DNA of 64,000 bases, taken from Paratinospora sagittata. Taxonomy: Eukaryota > Streptophyta > Magnoliopsida > Ranunculales > Menispermaceae. Each line of letters opens with the position of its first letter. Position 1 is the first letter of the stretch. The stretch is taken from NCBI GenBank assembly GCA_035771175.1, contig CM069598.1:16120438-16184437 (forward strand), written 5' to 3'. The notes beneath the pieces are model-generated. The model was not told the origin of the DNA. It ran no database searches and saw only the letters and a list, made by a program, of their open reading frames with translations. The translations under genes were made by a program, and so were the position numbers. Shown one piece after another: positions 1-12,049 of the stretch.

Positions 1-1485
1 AGAAGCTCCAAGGGAGATACAATTCACAGTATTCTTTGCAATTAAAACATTCACAATCTACATTACCAAACATTGCTCTTGTCCACAAGTAAAATAATTA
101 TACAAGTTTAAATAGTGTTTGATTGTTAAGATTTTGTGGAGAAAAGTTTCATTGGGCCCACATATTTTCCCACCTCGATATTTTCACCGACGAAGGTGAC
201 AAAAAAAATCTCAAGAGAAAAACCTTGAATATTGTTTTTCACACTTATGCCTCTTTCTCAATGATGTTCCTTCTTCCCTCTTCTTTGCAGAGCAAAGATG
301 TGAAAACCCAATTACTCATGCCCAATCAAACAACAATGAGAAAAATTCTAGAGATTGAGAAGAAATGTTACTCAAATGATTTTATTTTTGCTTTTAAATT
401 TTAATGTTTCTCTATGAAACCACATATTGCATGGACCATCATATGATTAACATAGTACCTTTACGAGTCTAGACTATTGTTGATTTTCCACTTTTAACAG
501 TCCAGACACCTATTCACTAATTTATTATACAACCATATCAAATTTCTCATGGGGTCTCTGTCGGCAAAATTTTCCCTTGCATCAAAATGTTGGGTATCAA
601 CAAGATTAGGATTTAGTGTCTTCTCATTGAACATTAGATAAATTTGGAGACAGTTTCTCTTTAGAGTTTGTTGGTGTATCAAGAGAGTAATAATTATGCA
701 TGGCCAGAGATTTATAAGAATTGCATCAAGAGAGCAATAATTATGCATGGCTAGGGATTTACAAGGATGGCATTGCTGATTATGCACCCTTAACGTCAAA
801 AGGCCCATTTCTCCTTGGTTGCAACTCTTATGAAAGTCAAAAATTTGCGTCAAAGGCTATTTAGAGGTTGTTTCTACCAAAAAATTCAATAAAATTTGTA
901 AAATTGACAAACTTTGATAAAGTTTAATTTTTTAATTAGAAAATGCAAAACATTTAACAAAAATTCAATGAAGTTCTATATAATTCGACAAAATTCAAGT
1001 TTAACAAGAAGTAAACATGTGATATTTCATCAATAAAAAAATAAAAAAAATACCAATAGTTATGCACTACTTTTAACTTCATAAACCAACACAACCATAT
1101 AAATAAAAATACATATATACTCTTACTAGCTAACAAATTATGTGATTTTACTGGATATGTGTTACAAAAATAGAAGAAAAGAAGCAAGAAAAACAAAAAT
1201 AAAGAAAGAAAGAAACTTAAAATGATTCAAAAACTTAAAAATACATTAAAAGAGTTCTCAATATCATCTTCTTTTAGTTAAAATCCCATAGCAAGAATGT
1301 CAACTTTTAATAAGAGAACAATATTCTTGACAAAGATGATAAGAGAGAACTTCAGACCCCATCTTCCTATTCTCAAAGTACATACTGGTTAAGCAGTTCT
1401 CGCCTTCTTGGACAGTTCCAAAAGGGTAGTGGCCCTGTCTATGGTTAAACAAAGTGAATGGCATTGACAATGAGGCAAAGAATGA
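1..1485. other. AT-rich intergenic stretch, no gene seen
   Basis: No open frame here shows a recognisable domain or plausible splice structure. The sequence is AT-rich with short A/T runs; the longest open frames (for example 123-404 plus, 494-853 minus) have low-complexity translations typical of chance. It could be intron or 3' flank of the minus-strand transcription unit whose promoter-like region lies near 3.75-3.99 kb, but nothing in the sequence proves that. Confidence 0.5.
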
Positions 1486-1599
1486 TACTTACTTTTTTAT
1501 CCACCCAATCAAACTCTATCCAAAGTCAAAGCTCCCTCGAAGTACTTACTTTTTTATCCACCCAATCAAACTCTATCCAAAGTCAAAGCTCCCTCGAAG
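1486..1599. repeat. Two tandem copies of a 57-bp unit
   Basis: The unit beginning TACTTACTTTTTTATCCACC is repeated head to tail, copy 1 at 1486-1542 and copy 2 at 1543-1599, identical by eye. The period is a multiple of three, so a plus-strand open frame reads through both copies, but no domain is visible. Just to the right, the minus strand reads a short KAYDHV-like stretch (about 1615-1640) that recalls LINE reverse transcriptase, so the host sequence may be an old minus-strand LINE remnant; that part is weak. Confidence 0.85.
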
Positions 1600-2076
1600 T
1601 ACCAAAGAGAGTTTTAATCGAGACATGATCATAAGCTTTCCAAATCAACACTGCAATCATCTCCATTCTCTAAACTATCCTAAATGCATTATTTCCAAAT
1701 TTCCAATCAGCAGTCAGCACCACATAAGAAATTTTTTCTCGTTGGTAAAGCTATCACTTTTGTTCAAAAATCTTTAAGGAGAACACATGATCATTCCTGC
1801 CAAGGTCTAGGATATAGTCTTTTGTGCTTCCTAGCAACTAGAGGTCTAAAATTAGAGATATAACAGAATCCTAAGTCATCAAGAACCTTCCTTGCATGCA
1901 TCACAACTCACAAGTCAATACAAGAGAGTATTACCAAACTCAAATTTTAATTCCACAAACAAGGTTCTCAATCACATTCCCTTTTCTGGCAATCACAATT
2001 TCACTCTTTGAACTAGTGGTGCCAAAAGATACTCCAACAAACAATTTATCTTCCATACCAGGTATTTAGTGGCCTA

Positions 2077-2410
2077 ATGCTGGTTCATTTGGTTGTTTTT
2101 GCGGTAGATTGGTTTATTTGGAAGGAGAGGAATTCACGCATTTTTTATAATATTTTTTGATAACATTGAGGAGGAGTTGGGGGTAGTTTGGGAGAGATCA
2201 CTCATTTTGGATTCCATTTTGGGTTCCATTTAGGTTAGTGTATGCAAGTTATCGAGGGAATTTTCTTTAGGGGATTGGTTAAGAGGATGGGTCCCTATTT
2301 TGGAGGGTATGGTGCTGTAATCATGTTTATCTTTCTTGCCCTTTTGGGTTGATTGTATATTTTGTGTACATTTATCATACTTAATACATCACCATTTTCA
2401 TTTCCTGTCA
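2077..2410 (+). mobile_element. LINE (non-LTR retrotransposon) 3' end, 5'-truncated
   Basis: Plus-strand translation contains WKERNSRIFY near 2115-2150 and LGDWLRGWVP near 2265-2300. This is the usual C-terminal tail after the zf-RVT zinc-binding domain of plant L1-type LINEs. The same signature pair recurs in the fragments at 15.5 and 57.5 kb (the WL.GW half also at 42.9 kb). The piece ends in a short A-rich stretch near 2410. There is no reverse transcriptase domain, so it is a dead 5'-truncated copy. Confidence 0.65.
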
Positions 2411-2787
2411 AAAAACATAAAAATAAACAAAAACTACTCAAGAACCTAGGCTGGCTGGATCACCCTGAAAACTGGATTCACTAACTGTTCCTAAATATCA
2501 TGCACTATAAGGAGTGAATGGTTACGAGAATTTCATAGTTATAACTTTTCTCTTGCAGAGTAAAAAGTACCAGATATATTAAATTGCCATTATCAACTAG
2601 TCTTTTTGGTCATGCATGTTAGGAAATATCTCTTGTCAACTTGCATTCATTTCTTGATATAATATATAAAACATAAACCTTAATACCATGATCAATTGAA
2701 GAAATTATTATCATCAATTGAGTGTGAACAATTAGGTTATCAAAATTCATAATGGGAAATTGGTTTCATAAAATAAGAAAATTCAAA

Positions 2788-3400
2788 GATAATAATCAGA
2801 AATATGATTTCTATCTTCCAAAAGTACTGCAAACTGATAGAGAAGAATTTTGCATTCCATTTTCTACTAAAACAATTCAACAGAAAATGCCAGATCTCCT
2901 AATCTACTAAAAAGGCAGACCAGTTACTCACACTAAAGAAAATACTCAGTACAAGAAGTTCTGACACAGTTATCACATTAGTCGAGTTATACCATAAACA
3001 ATCTAAAACTAACATTTATAGCCGAAAATCAGTTAGGAATGAACAGATCTATCAATTTTTCAACAATAAATAAATAAACCAAAATACCTTAGATCAATAA
3101 CCATAAACCATCATAAAACTTTTAAGTAAGTTTGATCAGTAACCTTAATCTGATATGCGAAGATAATAATCAGATATATGGTTCCTATCTTCCGAAAGTA
3201 CTGCAAACTAACAGAGAATAAATGTGTGTTCCATTTTTACAAAATCAATTCAAAAGAACACGCTAAATCTCCAAATCTATGATAAACACCAATCAATCAC
3301 TTGCACTAAAAAAAAATACTCTCAGTTTGACTACGTCCGGACACAGTGATATATCCCATCCGTCGACCTATACCGATCCATCACTTTTGCATCCATAACC
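2788..3400. repeat. Diverged direct duplication, period about 375 bp
   Basis: The stretch starting AGATAATAATCAGAAATATG at 2788 recurs in diverged form at 3163 (AGATAATAATCAGATATATG), followed in both by a shared run through CTTCC.AAAGTACTGCAAACT and similar distal segments. The second unit is shorter and more diverged. No coding content is visible. The pattern fits an old tandem duplication inside an intron or untranscribed DNA. Confidence 0.7.
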
Positions 3401-3624
3401 ATCCATAAAAAATCAAGGAGATAGATCAATCTATCTAATCAAGAGAAGCCCTAGAATATGAACCATAAATCGGAAACAAAAAGGTAAAAAAAAAAAAAAG
3501 ACATCATAAAGATCACTGATTGCAAAACTTTTCGATGTACAAAGAATCGAAAAGTGAAGAAATAGGTCGCATTGTAATGACGCGGTTCAACATCAATCAA
3601 AACCGAAATATAATACGAAGAAAA

Positions 3625-3627
<3 letters not shown>

Positions 3628-3661
<34 letters not shown>
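3628..3661. repeat. (AT)n microsatellite
   Basis: A run of about 17 AT dinucleotides, preceded by ATTAAT and followed by AAAACAACC. It lies just downstream, on the minus strand, of the first-exon candidate at 3.75-3.9 kb. Confidence 0.95.
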
Positions 3662-3666
<5 letters not shown>

Positions 3667-3749
3667 ACCCGCAGAAGTAATCGAGAAATACAGAAACAGA
3701 GAAAAAACAATAGAACAAGAAATAAATCAAACAGAAGAAGGAAGGTTAT

Positions 3750-3995
3750 ATTGGTTTACCGAGCGGGAGAAGAAGAAGAAGAAGAATCGCTGTGAGTGAG
3801 AGAAAGTTTTATCGATCACTCGCAGTTGCGAAATCTTGGTTTAAAGTTTTGAATCGTAAAACCTACAATGCTTCCTTATATCTTTAGAGTCTTGCACGAC
3901 GACGATGGAGGCGGTAACAGGCGGTTGTGGCGCGGCGATTAAGCTCTAGTGGTCACGTGCCTTTTGAGATTCCGCCACGTGGATTTCTTTTATTG
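3750..3995 (-). promoter_or_regulatory. Candidate minus-strand promoter and first exon
   Basis: Read on the minus strand, this GC-richer island has two CACGTG G-box cores (about 3954-3959 and 3976-3981), a GATATAAGG TATA-like element near 3877-3885, then a CT-rich leader with repeated TTC triplets and a possible splice donor (CTCG|GTAAAC) near 3759. That layout suits a light- or stress-responsive plant promoter with a short leader exon. No coding exon for it could be identified to the left, so the gene is unresolved and may extend beyond the window edge. Confidence 0.4.
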
Positions 3996-5479
3996 GCACA
4001 AAAAAAATTAGGAAAAAAGAAAACGAATTTCCGTTTGCGCGGAGCCCGAGCCGTAAAATTTCCTTGCTTGGGTTTTCTTTCGACATGTATACACACTTTT
4101 TTAAAATTTGTTCTTAAAACTGTTTGAATTATCTTTAATCACGAATGGATTACTTTAAATCACACAATAGTTACTTACATGATTCAAAATAATTCAATAA
4201 CTCTCAAATACAATATCAACAAAATATATTATTTAAACATTTTTCTATATAAAACTAACATTTTAAACTTATAGTTACTAGTGCACATTGCAAAATGATG
4301 AATGTATTGTTGCAGGACAAAATAAAAGAGTTTTATTTGAGATCTTAAAATTTTTAAATTTTAAAATTTAAATAGAATATATTAGATAGTTAGAATAGAA
4401 TGTTGTGTTCTTTGGTGTAGAGATGGGCTTGAGTTTTTAAGAGTTGAGAGGCATTTAGGGTAAAACCTGTGGCAAAAATGTGCCCAAAAACCCCTTTATA
4501 ATAGTGTAGATAGAGAGGTTTTTGAATTTTGAAACTAATTATAGGTTCAAAATTAAAATTTAAGTAGTTAAATAACTTTAACCCTCACAATCCCCTCCCC
4601 CGTGTCTCCAATTTTAATCTCTACACAAATTGCGGAATGTAAATAGAAAAATGTTAAATTAAATAAATATTATTATTATTTTAAAAAAATAGTTTTATGG
4701 GAGATTAGTTGCTTATTTAAGTAGGTTCCTAATTTAAATAAGATTTAGTTACTTATTTTAGTAATATTTTAATTTTTAAATTATAGTAAGATACAAATTG
4801 AGTATTTTATATTTCCACAAGTAATATGTTTGTAATTAAAATTAGCAATTGGTTGATGATGGAATTCTTATTCTTCTTCTTCTCCCACTACTTCCTTCTC
4901 TTCTTCTTCTTCTTCTTCTTCATCTTCTTTGTGTTTCTACCCCTTTCCACTTGTAATAAAATATTGCTTTGATGATGGAACTATGCACAGCCTTACAAGG
5001 TCTTCAATTCAAGTTTCAGGGTAAACTTTTATTTCACCACACTGGTAAAGTGGCACAACCTTCTCTCATAAATTAGTCTCTATGGTGTGATTGGGCTAAC
5101 ATGATGGATTACTGCAAAAAAAAAAATAGACCATACAATCGTTTCATACGTATGTACAGCATGAATTTAAATATTTTAACAAGGGAAGAGAAAGTGCAGT
5201 TACAGAGCAAAATAAAGAAAACAGGTCCAGGAGCTAACATAGCCATTATTTCCATTGCAAAGTGAAATCATAGAACCTGGAAATTCTAATCTACCAACAA
5301 TTGAAAAGATATATACTACTTTTGGCCAATACATACATCTGTCCCATAAAAGATCTATCACTCACTATTGTATGAAACTATAGTATAAACAACAAGAATA
5401 AACAAATATTGCAACTTTACCTAGTTGTGCCTTATTATGTCTAGCCCTGGCAGCTGCACGACGGTCTTTGGACATGGTT
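3996..5479. other. Intergenic, no gene seen
   Basis: AT-rich sequence with no supportable coding frame. It contains a CT-rich (TTC)n-like tract at about 4862-4930. Nothing else of note. Confidence 0.5.
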
Positions 5480-5805
5480 TTTTTTCAAAATAAATTTTTT
5501 TTATAAATACTATCAAATTTTATTTTATTTTTTGACGACTTCCTTTCGTTTAAAAAAAAAAATTATGAAGGCAATGCGTCTTTTGATTCCTTCACTTTAA
5601 AAAAAAAATTATAAAAAAATACGTCTTTTGAAAAAATGTTTTTTTTGTACAAAATATCACCTTCTTGCAGACGTGACACTTGTTTGGCGCGGTGACTGTG
5701 TTATGAACAGTAAAGTATGACAAAAGGGTTATTATTTGTGTTTGAATGACATTTGTAATTTTTTTTTTTTAAAGGGTAATCATATCAAAAGCCCGCTGCA
5801 TGACT
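5480..5805. mobile_element. Diverged terminus of the same family as the 26.3-27.6 kb Mutator-like element
   Basis: The right end (AAAGGGTAATCATATCAAAAGCCCG) parallels the right terminus of the element at 26351-27589 (AAGGACAATCAAGTCAAAAGCCC). Further in, both carry the order ACAAAT..., a TTTGTCATA-type motif, CAGTC, and TGCGTCTTTT/GACGTCTT blocks next to A-runs. Only one convincing end is visible, so this is a single arm or a deletion derivative. The similarity was judged by eye. Confidence 0.4.
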
Positions 5806-7300
5806 AAATGATCCCACAGCATTCCTATACCACCTTCAACTGGATGCATTTGAATTATTAGAAGTGGCACAAACCACAAACTTCAAACCTTTTGCATCTT
5901 GGTTTAGTAAAAAATGTTTCACTCCTCCAACCCATTGCCTGTTCTTTCCCATCAGTTTCAACTTCAACATACACTAAAGATTTCATAAGATTTAATCTAG
6001 TAAGCAGCTAGAGCTTTTAGAAGCATATGACATTTACACTTTGAGTAAAAAAGATGAAAATCAATTTAACTCCATATTGTTAGCATGTGAAGGGAACCTG
6101 ATCATTAATGGGAAAATAATGCAACCAAACTTAATAATCTCAAGGCAGAAACTAACATATTGATCCATCTCCATCACTCACTTAACCATTTTCAATATTG
6201 AATCCTGACAAGTGAGGAACTGTCACTTTAATCGCCAAGTATAGACGCCTCATTCTAGACTTCCTTTTTTTCATCTACTCTTTAAACCACCTTCACAAAT
6301 GGCTCTAAAAGACACTTCCAGCAATTTCACAACTTTACCCAAAGGAACGAATGCACATACCCTCCTCAACCTTTCTCACAACAACTTCACGGTAACTATA
6401 ACAATTTTTCAAAGAGAACACTTGCTTTAAAACAAACCTTCTTCTGTGTGATGCTTCTCAAGACAATAATCAATATCCATGATTGTAATGAAATTTGTTA
6501 CTGTCCTTGCATCATCTACTGCAATTTCTCCTTCTTCTGTAACATGCTTCTCAGGACAATCTTCGAGTTGGTTGGAAGCTTCTCATTTCAGGACATACTA
6601 TGTCACATCAGCAAAACAATTTTCCACATGAATAAAATGCAAATCCATAATTGTAAAATGGAGCTTGCTACTGTCCTTGCATCATCTGAGCAATGGGTTG
6701 GGCGATTCAAGGTATTCAAAATATATTTTATGCACTTGGAGCTTTCCATTATCATTTCCCTGGTCTTCTTGAAGTTGGAGCCTTTATTAGTCATAATGTG
6801 GATAACACTTTTCTTTCTTACTTCTTTAACACCTTACGGTCCTGGTAAGTTTTGATGCATGAATTGACTTCAAGAAAATAACATTTCCATAATAACAATA
6901 CATTAATTCCATGACAAGTAGTAATGTAAGAAATGTCCTAACATCACGTGGTTGTAAATATATATTCAGGTCACAGTTGTAAATATATATTCAGGTCACA
7001 GCAGATTAAGCAACTCAGTATATTGATTCAATACCATCCTTTTCCCCTTTTTAGCATCTTTCCATTGCTTCATAAGAACTACACCCCCCTTAAATCCTTG
7101 GGCTGCCTGGTCACCTCATTAATTATATACATGTAAGGGCTCTACGTTCAAAGCGCAGAGATACTTGAGCACTGCCTGTCCAACAGCATCACTTGCATCA
7201 CCAAAAATATGCTTCATTTTTTTTTTTCAGAGTGTTTTTTTTTTTTCCTGAACATATCGTGATCTTGGATTTGCTCAACTTTCAAGCTATATGCATGGCC
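5806..7300. other. Intergenic with a diverged internal duplication, no gene called
   Basis: A unit containing CTGTCCTTGCATCATCT, a TGCTTCTCA.GACAAT block and CCAT.ATTGTAA occurs twice between about 6447 and 6695 in diverged form. Read on the minus strand it translates to repeated DDARTV-type stretches, but no family is recognised and frames are short. A plus-strand open frame at 6448-6855 is also unrecognised. A second small duplication of GGTCACAG...TTGTAAATATATATTC lies at about 6950-7000. Confidence 0.4.
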
Positions 7301-7523
7301 CCTTGACCTTCCACTTTTTTTGTTTCCTTGAATAGAATGGCCACAAGCAATTTCTTAATTGCAAAACAAAACACAGATAATGTCATCTATCCGAGCTTTA
7401 TAAAGCGGTACTGACATAACACAGTGTAAGTCCCTCTCTGCAGTACATTTAACTAGTTCCCTGCACAAAATCCAAGAGGTGAAATCTCCAATGTTTTCTT
7501 TGCAGCTGGTGTTATTATCATAC

Positions 7524-8753
7524 TCAACAGGTAGAATCCATTGTTTCACCTGAATCAGATTCTGAAAACAAACTAGAGTCAGAATTAAATGCAGAGATCT
7601 CATCAGACTCACTTCCGCTCAGCTCATCACCAGAAAGATCCAGCATCTGGTGGTGACCCTCTTTTTCTTCACCTCCACTTTTGAATTTCTTATACAAGCC
7701 TCTGCTTCTATCTATTCTCCCTGTCTTCATCATACATGCATACCTTTCCCTAATATCCACAAGGGGATGCCTCCTAAGCAGTTTCCGACGGTCATAAGCT
7801 TCTCTAAGAATAATAGTCTGAGTAGCACACTTTTGCGAAATGTAGAAAATACCAGGATGACGACCAAACACCTTAGTAAACTTCTGCGGAAGGCACAGTG
7901 GTTTGCGAAGGTTGCTCAAGTTTTTGCGCTCAGTCTTCCTCTGTATAGTGAGGTTCAGAAGTTCATGAAAAACTCCAACAATCCTCTTCTCCGAGACATC
8001 AGTTCGAGGATCAAGATGGGACGTATCCACATAAGGAGAAGTGTAGGGAAGGGTCTGCCACTCTTTTAACCACTCCATACATTTCTTCTTTAATCCAAAG
8101 CCCCTAGTGAATCCAATAGGAAAAGATAATTTTTGAGCACCTAGTCCTTCAGAAGCCACTGCTTCCTCTTGCAATTGGGAAATGGCAAGACAGTCATCCC
8201 AGAATAATAGTTTCAAGCCAGTGCGATCATCTGGAAGGTGTATAAGAGAGAACACTTCGGGGTAACGGGGAACCAAAGAACTTTCATAATCATCAGGCAA
8301 ACCCATGTCCCATTTCAACTGTTCAACTGTTTGTAATGGAAGAGTTCGATCATGTGTAAGCATCAGCAATTTTTGTAACCGTTCCACAAGTTCAATCTCA
8401 TTCTTCTGAAGAGTGTCCAGCTCTTCTTGGTGGAGCTCAATGGCTTCATCAGTCAAGCGAAACCAAGGGGTACTCCCTCCTCTGACAGTAATATGAAATT
8501 CGTGGAAAAGGGTGGGATATCTCCTCATGAAAGTGGCGAGCTTGACATCTTCTGGCAGACCAAGCCGCCTTCGCTGCCTGGAGAGAGTGTAGATGGGGAG
8601 GCCTTGGTTTGGTTTAGAGGAGATGATGGAAACTAGGAGGCATGCTGGTTTAAGGTCCCTCTCCTGTGCCACTACATTGTCCAACTCCCTGTCCTTGACC
8701 CACTTAAGCTTTATGTTCACTAGACTGGCCTTCTGCTGATATGCAAAAACCAC
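7524..8753 (-). CDS. PORR-domain organelle RNA-splicing factor (5' end incomplete)
   Basis: A PORR (plant organelle RNA recognition) protein. Family members bind intron RNA and help splice group II introns in mitochondria or chloroplasts. The open frame gives about 400 residues, and the PORR domain fills most of it: KLKWVKDRELD near the start, FMRRYPTLFHEF (about 75-87), WDMGLPDDYESSLVPRYPEVF (about 148-169), GFGLKKK, LPYTSPY, and RHPGIFYISQK near 320. The tail is rich in Ser, Asp and Glu. The frame opens with GTG directly after TAG, with no in-frame ATG before FMRRYP, so this is not the true start. A good splice acceptor (TTTTTGCATATCAGCAG) puts the exon start at about 8732, phase 0. The missing upstream exon should hold the ATG and transit peptide; leader candidates lie near 12.7 and 14.3 kb. 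Family call is secure; which organelle it serves is not. Confidence 0.88.
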   Translation of the reverse strand: MVFAYQQKASLVNIKLKWVKDRELDNVVAQERDLKPACLLVSIISSKPNQGLPIYTLSRQRRRLGLPEDVKLATFMRRYPTLFHEFHITVRGGSTPWFRLTDEAIELHQEELDTLQKNEIELVERLQKLLMLTHDRTLPLQTVEQLKWDMGLPDDYESSLVPRYPEVFSLIHLPDDRTGLKLLFWDDCLAISQLQEEAVASEGLGAQKLSFPIGFTRGFGLKKKCMEWLKEWQTLPYTSPYVDTSHLDPRTDVSEKRIVGVFHELLNLTIQRKTERKNLSNLRKPLCLPQKFTKVFGRHPGIFYISQKCATQTIILREAYDRRKLLRRHPLVDIRERYACMMKTGRIDRSRGLYKKFKSGGEEKEGHHQMLDLSGDELSGSESDEISAFNSDSSLFSESDSGETMDSTC

Positions 8754-10310
8754 CTATTGACATTTTAAGGAGACAGACATCTTAGTTCCAAATAATTTTT
8801 GGGTAAGATATGGATAACTACCAAATTCATAAATTAATAAAATATAAAATATAAAGGAAATAAACTTCTCAAACTTGAAAAGAGGATCAATATCACAAGA
8901 ACTGTTTAATTCAACAGCAAAAAAAGAAGCATCCAGAAACAACATTAAAACAATAATGAACATTCATCAACCCACTGGTCAATTTACACCAGCCACCAGC
9001 TAGACAAATGACAAGAATATTAAATAATAAAATCCACAAAGAATGAAAGAATAATTACCAGTAACATTATAATCAACAGATATCCTTATTCCAAATTTCC
9101 AACTAGTAAGAATCACCAAACAACTCATAACCAAGCACACCAGTATTGTTATTTATACAGGAAAGGGGAGTACCCAGGGTAAAGAAGTAACAGAGCTAAT
9201 TAAAAAAAGAATAATGAAAAAAAACCTCAAAGCAATGACCCTTCAAATCTGCATGGGTACACTATTTCTACCCTAACTGCAAGCAAATTGTCTCAACTTC
9301 TAAACTTTGAAAGCCTATTGTTTGATCACAATTCACAAGCCAAACAAATAGTATAGGGAGACAACAGGGTATCTATGAAGAATCTCATACATCAAAACTA
9401 AGAGATTAAACAAGAGGGCAAGCTCTAGAGAATCACTGAGATAATGAACTGCGGTTGCAAGATTCAAGCTCAAGTAAATGCATAATTGAATAGTGAACTA
9501 TTGGATCAAAGAAACCCCATTTCAATATTTTTGATAATTTCAATGACAATTTTACCTTTCTCTCATTATATAAAACAAAATCACACTTTCTCATAATCAA
9601 CAGAATGCTCAAAAAACCAGAAGGCTCTAAAATAGGATAATTTGATGTGTGAATAAATAAGTAAACAATACCAGACATGACGATTGTAACTTTAAGATTT
9701 GGGGTGCTGTAATCTAAATATTTCATTGAAGAAATGAAAAAAAGGATGGTTGCAGAGAATTGGCGTCAAAATTCTAGGGGAAACTCAACATTTAAAAAAG
9801 CCAAAAATGTACTACGGGCCTATATCATCAATAACAAGATCATTTTGTACAAAGTAACATACCTTAATTTTCTCATGCCAACGACTACAAACAAACATTG
9901 CAGCTGATTACTCAACTCAACCAAGCTTTTTCCCAACTACATAAAGATAGTAGCAAAATAAGCAGATAACTGAAAAGTCAAAAATCATAAATTTAGTTTG
10001 AATGAAAGGTGGAAAATATGAATTATATAAGAAGTTTTCACAAATTATCAATAGAAGATACTTAGTTTAATGGTTAAACCAAACATACTGAGAATTATGA
10101 GACCATTTTTTTGTTAGGAACTTAGAGGAGAATAATAAAACTTGCATCACTAACAACCTAACCAGGCATAAGAAGTACCACCAAAGCATTCAAATAGAAT
10201 TATAGAGATAGAACATGACTTCTCCTCACGCAAAAAGGCCGAAGATAACAAGCCTAATACAGTTCTAGGTCATCTTAAACAGGAAATGCATCATTAATCC
10301 AGGCCCTACG
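8754..10310 (-). other. Probable 5' intron or upstream flank of the PORR gene
   Basis: AT-rich DNA immediately upstream of the PORR exon. The minus-strand open frame at 8754-8963 stops in the TAG next to the acceptor and looks intronic. Several short ORFs have no recognisable domain. A short CAACTCAACCAAGCTTTTTCCCAAC string near 9914-9938 resembles the minus-strand 3' end of RTE-type LINEs. No exon encoding the PORR start could be assigned. Confidence 0.4.
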
Positions 10311-10311
10311 C

Positions 10312-10332
10312 CCCCCCCCCCCCCCCCCCCCC
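10312..10332. repeat. Poly(C) tract, about 21 bases
   Basis: An almost pure C run preceded by CTACG and followed by AACAAAATAAATAAATAAA. Such a long G/C homopolymer is unusual in this AT-rich DNA, and its exact length is likely to be unreliable. Confidence 0.9.
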
Positions 10333-10899
10333 AACAAAATAAATAAATAAAAGAATAGAATAAAACACAACAAAAACAAAGAACAGCAAACTTGGATAGT
10401 GGAATTGCAAGTTTTGGGTGAATTATTAGGGTCATCATCTAGTTAAATAGAGGGAAAACCAATAACCTACCAACGGGTCCCAAATAAAAATCAAGGTTAC
10501 CAGAATTTAAAAAGTTAGGTTAACCAATCAAACTGCTAATTATATCAATTTCCAAATGGACAATGATGAGAAGAAGTTAAAGTATAAATATATATAATTA
10601 GATAGCTCAACATGGTATCTTTATGCTAGTCCAACTACCAAGATAAAGATTATATTGTACGTTGCGATATCAAGAGCTGAAATCTTGGTCTCGAGATAGA
10701 AAATCTGAGGCTCTAGAATTTAAAAAGGTTCAAGATTAGTAAGAATATCTCGACTTTTGGGTTTCGATCCCGATCTCAAACTGATTCCTAGCTACTTGAA
10801 TTTTGCTTCCTTTCAAACTACTACATACATTACACGTAATTTTAGTGGAAGTAGAAATGCTGATAAAGAGACAGTAAAGATGAAAGCCAAGAGATACCA

Positions 10900-11440
10900 A
10901 GGAGAGAGAATTTGAAGTACTTAGGAAAGGAGAATACGTGAGGAAGTGAACTATAGAGTTAAAGCAAGATGGGTTAACTTGAGAAGCATTTTTGGAGTGT
11001 TATATGATTGATGCGTCCCACTAAAGTTGAAAAAAAAAATTTATGAAAGCTCTATTAGGCAAGCCATGCTATGGAACAAAATGTTGGCAATAAAGAAGCA
11101 ACATGTGAGCAAACTAGGTGTGACAAAAACATTAATGCTAAGATGGATATGTGGTAAAACATCAAAACACAAAAATTAGAAATGAACATATTCGAAAAAT
11201 GGTAGGGATAATCTCAATTAGAGATAAAAAGAAAGAAAACCAATTAAGGTGATTAGCTCACAAACAACAAAGACCTAAAATAACACAAACAGAGATAATA
11301 AAGCAAAATATAATTACTTATAATTTAATTGTTGACTTTGCCCTTAATAGAGCAGAGTGGAGGACGCAAATTTATGTACCCAACCCCATGTGGTTGGGGA
11401 AAGGCTTAGTTGACTTGCGTTGAATTGAGTATTGTGGCAT
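10900..11440 (+). mobile_element. RTE-type LINE fragment (reverse transcriptase C-terminus and 3' end)
   Basis: With frameshifts and stops, the plus strand reads the C-terminal part of an RTE-clade reverse transcriptase: a block like VPLKLK.KF.KAL followed by a GKPCYGT-type stretch, then KIRNEHIRKMVGI and a final RAEWRTQIYVPNP / WLGKGL segment near 11345-11410. The 3' end carries the common motif CCCCATGTGGTTGGGGAAAG. These are conserved landmarks of plant RTE elements. The copy is decayed and non-functional. It probably lies in the 5' intron or flank of the PORR gene. Confidence 0.7.
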
Positions 11441-12049
11441 CACATTGACATTGACATCAACAATAAATGTAAATTGCATTTAAAACCCATATAAAATCAC
11501 ATCTTACATGATTGTCCTTTCCCCATGTCAACAATGATATAATTCCCAGGTAGATTTTTTAGAAAGATGGTTACCTTGCACAAATTTGAAAAAAAAAAAA
11601 AAAAAAGTGTATACTGAAAGTCTTAACCACAACAAATTACTTGCAAGTTGAATGTGGTCTGGAGTTTCCATTTCAAAACTAATTTTACATGAACCTCCTC
11701 TTCTTCCTTTCTTATTTTCTTTCAATGATCATAAAATTTAATGAAGAAACAAGGTAAAGATATAAATATAGAGGTCAAGAAGACTTGCCAACAGAGAAAA
11801 AGAATAAATAAAAGACATCATTTTGGTAGCTAACTATAGATTCCATAGCCGAACTTCAAAAATGGCTTTGATACCAAATGTTACAAACACATTTGTCTAC
11901 AAAGCTTATAATGAGAACTAACAAAAAGAAAGAAAAAAAATTCAAAATGGAAAAGATTGCGTAGGTTCTTAGAGGGAGCCTGGTCTCCCAAAAAATCAAC
12001 TAGTTAATGATTTTTAGTACACAGACAACCTTTATAATTTACGATATAA

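Noticed and set aside
8754..8963. Minus-strand open frame directly upstream of the PORR exon
   Set aside because: It ends in the TAG at the splice-acceptor region, has no PORR-like or transit-peptide sequence, and fits intron sequence better.
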